Assembly: GCA_014859835.1 (NCBI GenBank)
Contig: JACZKW010000095.1
Span: forward strand, 1 to 45,812
DNA length: 45,812 nucleotides
Reading direction: 5' to 3'
DNA from: UBA9653 sp014859835
Lineage (GTDB): Archaea; Thermoplasmatota; Thermoplasmata; UBA10834
Below the pieces are notes generated by a model that was given only the letters and a program-made list of their open reading frames with translations, was not told the origin of the DNA and searched no databases. Each line of letters opens with the position of its first letter. Positions within the stretch are counted from its first letter, which is position 1. The position numbers and the translations under genes are program-made. This document shows, piece after piece, positions 16,211-24,728 of this stretch.

Positions 16211-16369
16211 TCACTTCTTTGCCAGCTTCTTCGGCTTGATCTTGCGAGTATCCATCTTTTTCTCACAGCATACTACGTCATCAAGGATGCCAATACCGCA
16301 CTCCGTGACTTGCAGAGTCGTTCCACAAACATCGCACACATATTCAGAGTCCTTCTTCGCCTTCACCAA
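16211..16369 (-). CDS. Desulforedoxin-like small iron/zinc protein
   Basis: 52-residue protein with the cysteine pattern of desulforedoxin and the N-terminal domain of class-I superoxide reductases: Y-V-C-D-V-C-G, then C-x-I-G-I and V-V-C-C-E-K-K-M, followed by a lysine-rich tail. The C-x-x-C ... C-C ligands would bind one Fe or Zn. There is no AUG near the conserved region: GGAGGG is 6-7 nt before a TTG at 16369, which is taken as the start (alternative GTG at 16366). An extended frame to 16429 lacks such a site. It probably works in electron transfer or superoxide/iron handling. Confidence 0.72.
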   Translation of the reverse strand: MVKAKKDSEYVCDVCGTTLQVTECGIGILDDVVCCEKKMDTRKIKPKKLAKK

Positions 16370-16538
16370 ATTATTCCCTCCTTGTTTGAATCGATTGACT
16401 AGCAAGGGTCCAAGTGGACCACCATGCAATCCAGCTCCGAGGTTCGCAACGGATGTTCAATATGTCCTGATCGAGCCGAAGGCTGTCAATCAAGGGATGG
16501 CGTGATCAATCCCATTTCATGAAACCAGCCGCAAAGCC

Positions 16539-16544
16539 TTTTAT
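16539..16544 (+). promoter_or_regulatory. TATA-like box of the double-GAF kinase
   Basis: TTTTAT is centred ~28 bp before the ATG at 16571 with no ribosome binding site, so the transcript is probably leaderless. This favours 16571 over the in-frame TTG at 16559. Confidence 0.45.
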
Positions 16545-16570
16545 CGGATGCAAGATGATTGACTGATTGG

Positions 16571-18505
16571 ATGGCCCACGCGGAAGATGAAAAAGCTGCG
16601 TTCCCCTTGAAAGTTCAAGACAAGAGGATGAGGACGCTCTCTAGGATATTCGATATCACGACTAGTCTACTCAATGTGGAAGATATCGGAGTCCTGCTGC
16701 AGAGGATTGTCGAGACGGTAAGGGGACAGTTCGAATTCGACCGCGTCAGTATATCCATAATCGACAACAAGAACAAGATGTTTACTGACCATGCCCTTGC
16801 AGGGTATTCTGTTGAGGATGTGGTGAAGATAAAAGAGCGAATAGATGCGTTCGATATGGACTCGATCCTCTCTGATTTCCGTGACGATTGCAGGATCTCT
16901 CGTATAGCCTACTATATTCCCGCTGAAAAGCAGACGACATCCGTAGATGACTTCATCGTCGTGAGGGACATGGATGCTGCACTGGCACCTAGGAAAGCTC
17001 CGGGTATGTGGCATGAGCTCGATCTTCTGTATTTCGCGCTTCACGATCGGAAGGGCGAGATGATCGGATACATGCAGGTGGACTATCCCGTAGATCATAG
17101 GATACCCGACATGGAGACCGTGGCTGAGATAGAACTGTTCGCTACGATTGCCGCCATAGGGATTGAGAATTCGAGAATCTATCATCGCGCCAAGGACCTG
17201 CTGAAGGAGAATGAACTGAAGTCTGAGAATACCCTGAGGCTCCTTGAGCTGTCCAGAAGTGTCCTCAGAATGGACGACATCCATATAGTTTTGCAGAGAG
17301 TGGCCGATGCCATGAGTTCCGCATTTGGATACAGACGTGTGGGGGCGTCCTTGTTTTCGAAGGATTCGGATACGATCCTCGTATACGCGCTCACTGGCTA
17401 CTCGAAGGAAGAAGAGGAGATCATAAGAAAGAGCGATTTATCGAAGGCAATGGCGCTTGAAGATCTGAAAGAAGAGTTCAGAATCACTACTACTGGCTAT
17501 TTCATCCCTGGCGAAAGCCAGAATGGGAGATGCAGTGATTTCGTATTCATAGAGAACAGTGATAAGGCAACCACACCACGGGCCAGTGCGGAGACATGGC
17601 ATGAGCTAGATCTGCTATATTTCGGTCTCTATGATCGCGAAGGTCACCTAATAGGAATAATCCAACTGGACTATCCTAATGACCTTAGGATTCCAACACG
17701 AGACGAAATGGAATCGATGGAGGCATATGCGGGCCTCGCATCGATTGCAATAGGCAATTCGGTCATGTTCAACGATATGAACGATGCCAAGAGTAGGGTG
17801 AAGATGTATCTGGATCTGCTCACACACGATGTCGGCAACTTCGTAAATCCAATCTCTGCATATCTCGAGCTCGTTCTCACCACTACGACCTTGACTCGCA
17901 CGCAGCAGAAATACATCGCCTCAGCAATCGAAGGCACCAGGAGCATATCTCACATCATAAGGAATGTGCGACGCTCGTCGGAGATGCTGGATAACGAGAA
18001 CATCGAGACAGTGCCGCGCGATCTCAAGAAGGGTCTGCTACAGGTGGCCAGTGATGTGCGAGGAGCATTCCTGAACCGTAATGTGGATATTAGGCTCAAT
18101 CTCCCCGAGGATGAGGTTTGGGTCATGTCGGATTCGTTCATGGAGGAGGTATTCTACAACCTCCTGAGCAATTCGGTCAAATATGATGATCACGACGATG
18201 TCGTGATTGATATTCAGATGGATGTGACCGAATTCGAGGGCAGAATGTACGCTCGTACGAGAGTAGTGGACCGCGGGATTGGAATACCTGATGATATGAA
18301 GACGAAGGTGTTCTCTAGAGGATTCCGAGACACCAAGAGGCTCGAAGCCCGAGGGATGGCGGCGAGATCAAAGGGTGCGGGCATGGGACTATCTCTCGTA
18401 AAATCATTGGTCGACCGTTACAAGGGGCGCGTCTGGGTCGAGAATAGAGTATATGTCGACCATTCAATGGGAAGCATATTCAACGTCCTGCTTCCACTTC
18501 CCTGA
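16571..18505 (+). CDS. Double-GAF sensor histidine kinase
   Basis: 644-residue cytoplasmic kinase. Two GAF-like domains (~20-205 and ~225-405) are internal duplicates. Each contains the A-Y-Y-I-P or G-Y-F-I-P strand and then the W-H-E-L-D-L-L-Y-F motif, preceded by P-R-K-A-P-G-M or P-R-A-S-A-E-T. The transmitter follows: H-box THDVGNFVNPI (His near residue 418), N-box LLSNSVKYDD, G1 DRGIGIPDDMK and G2 SKGAGMGLSLV. It is related to the kinases at 156 and 13179; the tandem sensor may be dimeric within one chain. The signal and partner regulator are unknown. Confidence 0.88.
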   Translation: MAHAEDEKAAFPLKVQDKRMRTLSRIFDITTSLLNVEDIGVLLQRIVETVRGQFEFDRVSISIIDNKNKMFTDHALAGYSVEDVVKIKERIDAFDMDSILSDFRDDCRISRIAYYIPAEKQTTSVDDFIVVRDMDAALAPRKAPGMWHELDLLYFALHDRKGEMIGYMQVDYPVDHRIPDMETVAEIELFATIAAIGIENSRIYHRAKDLLKENELKSENTLRLLELSRSVLRMDDIHIVLQRVADAMSSAFGYRRVGASLFSKDSDTILVYALTGYSKEEEEIIRKSDLSKAMALEDLKEEFRITTTGYFIPGESQNGRCSDFVFIENSDKATTPRASAETWHELDLLYFGLYDREGHLIGIIQLDYPNDLRIPTRDEMESMEAYAGLASIAIGNSVMFNDMNDAKSRVKMYLDLLTHDVGNFVNPISAYLELVLTTTTLTRTQQKYIASAIEGTRSISHIIRNVRRSSEMLDNENIETVPRDLKKGLLQVASDVRGAFLNRNVDIRLNLPEDEVWVMSDSFMEEVFYNLLSNSVKYDDHDDVVIDIQMDVTEFEGRMYARTRVVDRGIGIPDDMKTKVFSRGFRDTKRLEARGMAARSKGAGMGLSLVKSLVDRYKGRVWVENRVYVDHSMGSIFNVLLPLP

Positions 18506-18557
18506 TGCTGCGGGACAATCATCTAGAGTCACATTCCATCCACTAGCGGAGCTATCC

Positions 18558-18812
18558 ATGAACTTTCGTGAGAATGTGGAATCCGTCAAGCGCGAGCATG
18601 GCATAGTTGGAAGAGACCGTGAGCTCGAAAAGGCCGTAGCGGCGCTTAAGGTCAGGATACATCTGATGATGGAGCTCCCGAGGATGGGTCGGGCGAAGAG
18701 TGTCGTTGATCACATTAAAAGCCCACTAAAGTCCTATGATGGTTCAGAATGTGCTATGGTGTCGCGTAATGTGCAATTGGCAAAGCGTTATGATATAAAC
18801 ATTTCGACATAA
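18558..18812 (+). pseudogene. Truncated MoxR-type AAA+ ATPase remnant
   Basis: The 84-codon frame starts like a MoxR ATPase: a helix with REHGIVGRDRELEKAVAALK, matching the conserved I-V-G-R-D-x-E-x-E-x-A-L. The following Walker A region, expected as L-E-G-P-x-G-x-G-K-T, reads MELPRMGRAKS and lacks the essential glycines and G-K-T. The rest of the ATPase is missing; the frame ends 40 codons later in unrelated sequence. It is most simply a decayed gene. Repurposing as a small protein is possible but unsupported. Confidence 0.6.
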
Positions 18813-18843
18813 AGATGCTTGAAAAAAATGCTCTCACCCCATG

Positions 18844-18853
18844 CTTTTATATG
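18844..18853 (+). promoter_or_regulatory. TATA-like box with downstream pyrimidine tract
   Basis: CTTTTATATG is a good archaeal TATA match and is followed at ~18880-18905 by a C/T-rich then T-rich tract. It could drive the small membrane gene at 19016 with a leader of ~140 nt. The T-rich tract could instead end transcription coming from the MoxR fragment. The remaining bases of the 18813-19015 gap show nothing else. Confidence 0.35.
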
Positions 18854-19015
18854 CTCAGAACACGAAATATGTATTGAACTTCCCCCCTCTCTTTTTATTA
18901 TTTTCTGGAACTAGATGCATCTCTAATATTGTTCTGGTTATTTCCCTCATCATGGAAACTTGGAAAGCCGAGGACTCTGATCCTTGGTGGTGTCGATGAA
19001 GAATGAGGTGGGTCG

Positions 19016-19324
19016 ATGAATCCTGCGATCATCCTGTTGGCTCTTGCTGCGCTGCCTCTCGGATTATACAATCTGATGTTGCTGCATAAAGATAGTTCTC
19101 TGAAATATTATTTCGGCATTGCCGGGTCAGCATGGTCATTTTCTGGAATCTTCTTAATATATCTATGATTCCCAGGAATCGCATTCTTCCCCGTCTTATT
19201 GGGGATTCTGCTTCTAGGCTATATCATGCGCATGAAGGTGGATAGGAGCCGCATTCTTGTCGGGAAGATTGCAGGGGTCCTCTCGTTGCTGGTACTCATT
19301 TCAGTTGGGTTGCTGACATTATGA
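19016..19324 (+). pseudogene. Small membrane protein gene interrupted by an in-frame UGA
   Basis: From ATG 19016 the frame encodes a hydrophobic protein with two membrane helices (MNPAIILLALAALPLGLYN ... GIFLIYL) and meets TGA at 19166-19168. The same frame then continues for 51 more codons with two further helices (FPGIAFFPVLLGILLLGY ... VLSLLVLISVGLL) and ends at TGA 19322-19324. That last stop overlaps the next gene's start as ATGA. The whole frame therefore looks like one 4-helix gene of 102 residues with a TGG-to-TGA (Trp) nonsense change, or a readthrough site. GAGGTGG lies 6-9 nt before the start. Function unknown. Confidence 0.55.
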
Positions 19325-19923
19325 ATGCTAGCCGTATGAGAAGTCTTCTGATGCTCATTCTCTGCTATTCTGTGGTCGTGCTCTTGTATGTCTCCTTCTT
19401 CGCATATCCTGTCACTGAGGCAGAACCATCGGGTTGGGCAGATTTTACGATAGAGGCGAAGCAATACAGCTCATTCCCCAATATTTTCGAGTCGATATAC
19501 ACGAACGGAAAGGCACTCGTTGCGATTGCGACCATCAGGACAATCAGTACCCCGAGCACAGCATTCAGCATGGCCTTCGATCGTCTTGACAGTTATGCTG
19601 AGGACAACGACGTGCGCGAACAGTATGGGATCGATGTGGATATTCTCATAGAGTCGAAGGCAGCCGACTATCCATTTGCTGGCCACGTCGCTACAAAATA
19701 CGTGTATGGTGTGTTCAACGATGTCGCCATCGGATATCCCCCGTTCCAACACATCGAACGAGTGAAGGTTGCCGAGATAGGTGCGCTCGCATGGTTCTGC
19801 AACGTTGATTTCGAATCCATCGTGGTGTTCTATGTGTCTCCGTTCTACTTCGATGAAGATCCAGCTCTAGAGGCATTATCTGGCCTGACGATCGATCTTG
19901 TCGATGACATATCCTGTCATTGA
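19321..19923 (+). CDS. Exported or membrane-anchored protein of unknown function
   Basis: 200 residues. The N-terminus is a signal peptide or anchor (basic NASRMR, then LLMLILCYSVVVLLYVSFFAY). The remainder is a soluble alpha/beta domain rich in acidic and aromatic residues, without cysteine clusters or a recognised motif. Its ATG overlaps the stop codon of the preceding membrane gene (ATGA), implying translational coupling and a shared function. Not recognised as a known family. Confidence 0.6.
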   Translation: MNASRMRSLLMLILCYSVVVLLYVSFFAYPVTEAEPSGWADFTIEAKQYSSFPNIFESIYTNGKALVAIATIRTISTPSTAFSMAFDRLDSYAEDNDVREQYGIDVDILIESKAADYPFAGHVATKYVYGVFNDVAIGYPPFQHIERVKVAEIGALAWFCNVDFESIVVFYVSPFYFDEDPALEALSGLTIDLVDDISCH

Positions 19924-20076
19924 ATCCTGAGAATGCGATTGAGCAGGACGTCGAGATGATTCTCTCGTATCGATGTCCATTTCTTCGCATACGAAAATCG
20001 TTCGAACATTTCGCATTTAGAACTACTCTGCCGGTGTTTGAATCTGAGATGATTGGGAATCTGGTCCGAGAAATAG

Positions 20077-20084
20077 TTTTAAGA
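20077..20084 (+). promoter_or_regulatory. TATA box of the arginine decarboxylase operon
   Basis: TTTTAAGA is centred ~30 bp before the ATG at 20111 with no Shine-Dalgarno, suggesting a leaderless first gene. The downstream gene dys instead has its own GGAGGT site, the usual archaeal operon pattern. Confidence 0.45.
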
Positions 20085-20110
20085 ACGTGATTCCATAATA
20101 CGTTCGAATT

Positions 20111-20707
20111 ATGCCTATAGTGCCGAAGAAGATGTTCACCACTAAGGGTGTAGGGCGTCATAAGCACGAGCTGCAATCTTTCGAGATGGCGCTTAGAGAT
20201 GCTGGTATAGAGAAATTCAACCTGGTATCCGTCTCCAGTATCCTTCCACCAGGATGCAAGATTGTTTCGAGGGAAGAAGGTTTGAAAGCTATGAAGCCGG
20301 GACAGATAGCTTTCGTGGTCATGTCGAGGAACTCGACGAACGAGCCAAACAGGATGGTCGCTGCTTCAATTGGTTGCGCAGTTCCTGCAGATGAGACTCA
20401 GTATGGCTACATCTCCGAATATCATGCATTTGGTTCGAATTCCGCGACTGCTGGAGAAATCGGAGAAGATCTCGCTGCGACAATGCTCGCAACCACTTTG
20501 GGCATTCCATTTGATGCAGACCTGGATTGGGACGAGCGTGAGAATCAATACAAGATTAGCGGAAAGATTGTCGGGTCGTTCAATGTGACCAAGACCGCCG
20601 AGGGTGATAAATCCGGCGGATACACGACCGTGCTCGCAGCTGCAGTGTTCGTTTACGACAGCGAGGATGTGCTCTCTGGGGCCGCGGCGACCCTTCAGCA
20701 GGACTAA
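20111..20707 (+). CDS. pdaD: Pyruvoyl-dependent arginine decarboxylase
   Basis: Converts arginine to agmatine, the archaeal entry into polyamines. The 198-residue proenzyme has the self-cleavage site in N-L-V-S-V-S-S-I-L-P-P-G. Cleavage between Ser-42 and Ser-43 would create a small beta chain and an alpha chain with an N-terminal pyruvoyl group. Other family segments are GQIAFVVMSRN, YGYISEYHAFG, EIGEDLAATML and the C-terminal SGGYTTVLAAAVFVYD. It forms an operon with deoxyhypusine synthase, 44 bp downstream. The N-terminus is longer than in the best-known homologue. Confidence 0.93.
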   Translation: MPIVPKKMFTTKGVGRHKHELQSFEMALRDAGIEKFNLVSVSSILPPGCKIVSREEGLKAMKPGQIAFVVMSRNSTNEPNRMVAASIGCAVPADETQYGYISEYHAFGSNSATAGEIGEDLAATMLATTLGIPFDADLDWDERENQYKISGKIVGSFNVTKTAEGDKSGGYTTVLAAAVFVYDSEDVLSGAAATLQQD

Positions 20708-20751
20708 TGTAGCTCGGACGGCGGTCTCCGGTGCGATATGGAGGTTGACCT

Positions 20752-21819
20752 ATGTCACGAACGGGGAAGAAGATTCGCAAGACTGGTGATTTGAGCGACG
20801 GCGCGAGCGATAAACTGGAGCCATTGGCCTCATTGGACCTATCCAGCATCCATACGATTTCCGATCTTGTCTATGCGATGGGGAAGTGCAGCTTCGGGGC
20901 AAGGAGTGTTGGCGAAGCTGCCGAAGTCGTCCAGGATATGGTCGAGGATGAAGACTGTTTCAAGGTCCTCACTCTGTCAGGGGCGATGACGCCAGCCAAG
21001 ATGGGACTCATCGTTTGCGATATGATCGACCGAGGGATGACCGATGCGGTCGTCACAACGGGAGCGATCATGGCTCATGGAATGGTCGAATCAACGGGTC
21101 GCGCGCACTTCAAGCACAGCGAGTTCATGAACGATGTGCAGCTCTATCACAAGGGCTACAATCGAATATATGACACGATTGAGCTTGAGAGAAGTCTCGA
21201 TGACATGGAACTCATCTTTCGGGATGTCATGGAGAATGCCACCGGTGAATCCGAATCTCTCGGAAGCTTCGCGCTCAACTGGTTGATCGGCAAGCATCTG
21301 GCTGAAAACACGACCGAGGACCAGAGAGGCATTTTGAAGTCTGCATATCTGAAAAGGGTGCCGGTTTATGTACCATCATTCACAGATTCGGAATTGGGGT
21401 TGGACTTCGGCGTCTATATGAGACGCATGAAACTCGCGGGAAAGACCCCTATCCGGTATGATGCATTCGCAGACCTTGAAGACTATACCGATAGGGTGCT
21501 GGCATCCAAGAAACTGGGGATCCTCACGATCGGAGGAGGTGTGCCCAGGAATTGGGCCCAGCAGGTTGGACCATATCTGGACATCATCAATAAGCGTGTG
21601 GGCAGTGGCGGCGGATTCAAGCGGTTCGACTATGCAGTCCGTATCTGTCCTGAGCCTGTCCATTGGGGCGGTCTTTCCGGATGCACGTACTCTGAAGGGG
21701 TTTCATGGGGCAAGATCGTCCCCAGGTCAGAGGGCGGCAGATACGCAGAGGTCTTCTCGGATGCCACAATCGCGTGGCCTTTGATCATTAAGGCCGTAAT
21801 GGAGCGATTGTCACGGTAG
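20752..21819 (+). CDS. dys: Deoxyhypusine synthase
   Basis: NAD-dependent transfer of an aminobutyl (or, in some archaea, agmatine-derived) group to a lysine of initiation factor aIF5A, the first step of hypusine formation. The 355-residue protein has TTGAIMAHGMVES and GGGVPRNWAQQ for NAD binding. SEGVSWGKIVP contains the active-site Lys, and DATIAWPLI follows. GGAGGT lies 6-7 nt before the ATG. Placement directly after arginine decarboxylase links the polyamine donor to the modification. A homospermidine-synthase-like activity is a less likely alternative. Confidence 0.9.
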   Translation: MSRTGKKIRKTGDLSDGASDKLEPLASLDLSSIHTISDLVYAMGKCSFGARSVGEAAEVVQDMVEDEDCFKVLTLSGAMTPAKMGLIVCDMIDRGMTDAVVTTGAIMAHGMVESTGRAHFKHSEFMNDVQLYHKGYNRIYDTIELERSLDDMELIFRDVMENATGESESLGSFALNWLIGKHLAENTTEDQRGILKSAYLKRVPVYVPSFTDSELGLDFGVYMRRMKLAGKTPIRYDAFADLEDYTDRVLASKKLGILTIGGGVPRNWAQQVGPYLDIINKRVGSGGGFKRFDYAVRICPEPVHWGGLSGCTYSEGVSWGKIVPRSEGGRYAEVFSDATIAWPLIIKAVMERLSR

Positions 21820-22095
21820 CAGCCTCGAGACAGGATGACTGCTTCTGATCGATGTGTCAAGTTGCTCAAATAGCATAATCCCCGATATGGTGCCTCGGAA
21901 AAGGGCAATCGTTATCGTGCGGATGTGTGCGGATGCAGAATCATCGAATGGTATGGTGTCAGGGTGTGAATTGTCGATATTCATCAGTTCATGCCAGCAT
22001 GCCCAACGACCAGCAATCTTGATATCCATTGTGCGCAGTACGCACCCGTGAGGAGTGCGGTCATTTGGCGCCAATCTTCTCGGATCGGGGATTTC

Positions 22096-23472
22096 ATGGA
22101 TCTTAGTCTTCCTGAATGGGTTGCTGATTGGGCGAGGGATGTACCGAGGCTCGTTATTCCACCGCCTGGTCCGGCAAGCAAGGCAATCATCGAAAAGGAC
22201 CGAGAATTCGTATCACATGCATACGATCGTCTGTTTCAGTTCACAATGAAGCGTTCATCCGGCGCGGCCATAATGGATGCCGATGGCAACGCGTACCTCG
22301 ATTTCTCTGCAGGCATCTCTGTGATGAATGCAGGGTGGTCCAATCCTCGAGTCGTCGAGGCGATAAGGGAGCAGGCAGGGGACCTAGTTCATTCATTGGC
22401 AAACGATGCCTATTTTGACAAGGAGGCCGAGTTCGCTGAACTCTTGGCAAAGATATCTCCCGGAGGCGCCCTGACTAACACTTTCTTCGGCAACAGCGGA
22501 GCGGAGGGCGTCGAGGCCGCGATCAAACTGTCGAGATACTATTCGAAATCTGGCGAACATATCGCATTCATGGGGGCGTATCATGGCCGGATAGGCAACG
22601 CGTTGGCGCTCGCTAGCAGGGTGAAGTACAAGTTCGGCCACGGTCCTTACGCGCCTGGCGTGCATTTTGCCCCATACCCGTATTGCTACAGGTGCTGGTT
22701 CAAGCAGGAGTATCCGTCATGCGGTATGGCCTGTATGGACTATCTTGAGAACGGAATACTAGAATACGGTGGCCCAAGTGGAGCAGTCGCATCGATCTTC
22801 GTAGAGCCGTTGCAGGGAGAAGGCGGCTACATCGTCCCGCCGCCAGAATTCATGCCGCGGCTGAGGCGACTGTGTGATCAGAAGAAGATACTCTTGGTCG
22901 CGGATGAGATCCAGAGCGGGCTCGGGCGAACCGGAGAGCTATGGGAGTGCGATTCTACATCGACCATACCCGATATCCTTATCACTGGGAAGGCGCTTGG
23001 CGGCGGAATCCCTCTCGGAGGAATAATTGCGAAGAAGGAGATAATGGGAGTCTGGAGACCCGGCTCACATTCATCCACATTCGGCGGGAATGGAATAAGC
23101 ATGGCAGCCGGATTGGCACATGTCAGGGAGATCATAGAACAGGACCTGCCGACCCGAGCAAAGATATTAGGTGCACATGCACTCAAGAGATTGAACGAGA
23201 TGAAGGACAAATATGAGATCATCGGGGATGTGCGCGGAAAAGGCCTGATGATCGGCGTCGAGATGGTCAAGAGCAAGAGCACAAAGGAACCGATGCTCGT
23301 GCCCAGAATGCAGGGCCAGGTCTGGCGGAAAGGCCTGATGATGATAACTGCCGGTATGTACGGGAACGTATTCAGGATCGCCCCGCCCATAATAATATCT
23401 GATGAACAGCTCGATCTTGGCCTGGATATCTTTGAGTCTACTGTACAAGAGACCCTGAAAGAGCTGGTTTGA
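22096..23472 (+). CDS. Class-III PLP aminotransferase / amino-acid racemase family
   Basis: 458-residue fold-type-I PLP enzyme of the class-III (ornithine/4-aminobutyrate) group. It shows GNSGAEGVEAAIKLSR (phosphate binding), AYHGRIGNALA, the cofactor Asp in LLVADEIQSGLGRTG and the Schiff-base Lys in TGKALGGGIPLGG (~residue 298). A cysteine-rich insertion (YCYRCWF ... YPSCGMACMDYLE) is typical of archaeal homologues, some of which are broad-specificity amino-acid racemases. With pdaD and dys upstream it could instead act on polyamines. The start at 22096 is the first ATG giving a normal N-terminus. Confidence 0.85.
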   Translation: MDLSLPEWVADWARDVPRLVIPPPGPASKAIIEKDREFVSHAYDRLFQFTMKRSSGAAIMDADGNAYLDFSAGISVMNAGWSNPRVVEAIREQAGDLVHSLANDAYFDKEAEFAELLAKISPGGALTNTFFGNSGAEGVEAAIKLSRYYSKSGEHIAFMGAYHGRIGNALALASRVKYKFGHGPYAPGVHFAPYPYCYRCWFKQEYPSCGMACMDYLENGILEYGGPSGAVASIFVEPLQGEGGYIVPPPEFMPRLRRLCDQKKILLVADEIQSGLGRTGELWECDSTSTIPDILITGKALGGGIPLGGIIAKKEIMGVWRPGSHSSTFGGNGISMAAGLAHVREIIEQDLPTRAKILGAHALKRLNEMKDKYEIIGDVRGKGLMIGVEMVKSKSTKEPMLVPRMQGQVWRKGLMMITAGMYGNVFRIAPPIIISDEQLDLGLDIFESTVQETLKELV

Positions 23473-23564
23473 GAGGTTATACTCCGTTTCTGATGGTTCC
23501 TTGGCGAATGCTCGTGCCTGTTTTCAAGGCAACATTCTCTTATCTGAGTAGTCATCAGGTTACC

Positions 23565-24662
23565 ATGGAAAGGCCGCTTAGAGACTCTGAGATGCTCGTC
23601 ATTTACTGGCTCATGCGAGATGCCAACCTCACGGACGCGGCTTTGGCGCGGCGGTCCGGGATGAAGGAGAGCACAGCGTCATCCATCAGACGGAGATTGA
23701 TGGATTCGAGACACATATACTTCGCAAACACTCCTGCATTTCATAAGCTGGGCTGCACTGTCTTCGTCCAATTATATGGGTCTACCAATCCTGCGGTACC
23801 AAAAGATGTGAAGGATTCCGCGCATCTCCGATTCCTCGATAGGACGCCTGAGATATTCGACAGCGCATCGGGCGAGGGATTCATCATGATGAGTGGAGTA
23901 TACCGGAACTTCTCTGACTATCTACTCTCCATCGATCGCTACGAGCGATGCTTTTCGGACATTCAATCGAGCGAGAAAGCTGATCTCAGGGCTGCATTCT
24001 TCCCGCTTGAGATTTCCCATGTCTGCTATACCTATAATTTTGCGCCAGCGCTACATCGGATATTCGGGATGGATACGCCCAGGCCAGAGCCGAACCTTCC
24101 GTTGAAATTGGATGTTCACACGACTGAGTTATCTCTGGTCGAGAAGCGGACCCTCGTGAACCTTGTAGAGTACCCACATGCTAGCGATGCCCAATTGGGC
24201 CATCTAATGGGTCGTTCTAGACAGACTGTCACGAATGTGCGCAAGAGGCTCGAAAGGAAAGGGATGTACAAGAGGGTCTGCATAATCCCGTTAGTTCTAT
24301 GGAACATCGATCTCATAGCTTATGTCCATCTACGTTTTAAATCAGATATTGACCCGGATGTCCGAAGAGAGCTCTCGTGCGGTGATTGGATCAACCTTTC
24401 ATGGTACACTCTGGAGCGAGAATCTGAGGCCCATGCCACATACATGTTCAAAGATTACCGCGACTACCTTTCTGAGATGCAGCGCATGATGAAGCCATTG
24501 ATTGACGCAGATGTATTGAAAGGCGACCCGGTCATATCGTTGGTCTCGACGGCGGCAGCAAAGGAGCTTAGGGACGGTCATTATGGCGCGCTTCTCCGCA
24601 AGATCTTAGGGATGGCCGACCCGGTGGCAAGCCGTCCATCGAATCGCCGCTCCGATGTATGA
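23565..24662 (+). CDS. Tandem winged-helix regulator, Lrp/AsnC-like
   Basis: 365-residue putative transcription regulator built as two similar halves. Each begins with a winged helix-turn-helix: residues ~5-45, with DAALARRSGMKESTASSIRR, and ~185-235, with DAQLGHLMGRSRQTVTNVRK. Each HTH is followed by an alpha/beta segment that could be an effector-binding domain. One chain therefore mimics an Lrp-type dimer. It begins 92 bp after the aminotransferase on the same strand and may control it or respond to its substrate. The start at 23565 (MERPLRDSEM) is chosen because upstream in-frame residues look non-coding. Confidence 0.72.
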   Translation: MERPLRDSEMLVIYWLMRDANLTDAALARRSGMKESTASSIRRRLMDSRHIYFANTPAFHKLGCTVFVQLYGSTNPAVPKDVKDSAHLRFLDRTPEIFDSASGEGFIMMSGVYRNFSDYLLSIDRYERCFSDIQSSEKADLRAAFFPLEISHVCYTYNFAPALHRIFGMDTPRPEPNLPLKLDVHTTELSLVEKRTLVNLVEYPHASDAQLGHLMGRSRQTVTNVRKRLERKGMYKRVCIIPLVLWNIDLIAYVHLRFKSDIDPDVRRELSCGDWINLSWYTLERESEAHATYMFKDYRDYLSEMQRMMKPLIDADVLKGDPVISLVSTAAAKELRDGHYGALLRKILGMADPVASRPSNRRSDV

Positions 24663-24728
24663 GCGGGGCAATTGAGAAAGGGTAATCTATGCGTGCCGCT
24701 CATTATCAATTAGTGGAGATATGCCAAG

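Noticed and set aside
19166..19168. Selenocysteine reading of the in-frame UGA
   Set aside because: No selenoprotein family similarity and no convincing SECIS-like hairpin; Trp-to-stop change is simpler.
21811..22074. 87-codon minus-strand frame between dys and the aminotransferase
   Set aside because: No motif, overlaps the dys end, no promoter or ribosome binding site; the gap 21820-22095 shows nothing else I can support.
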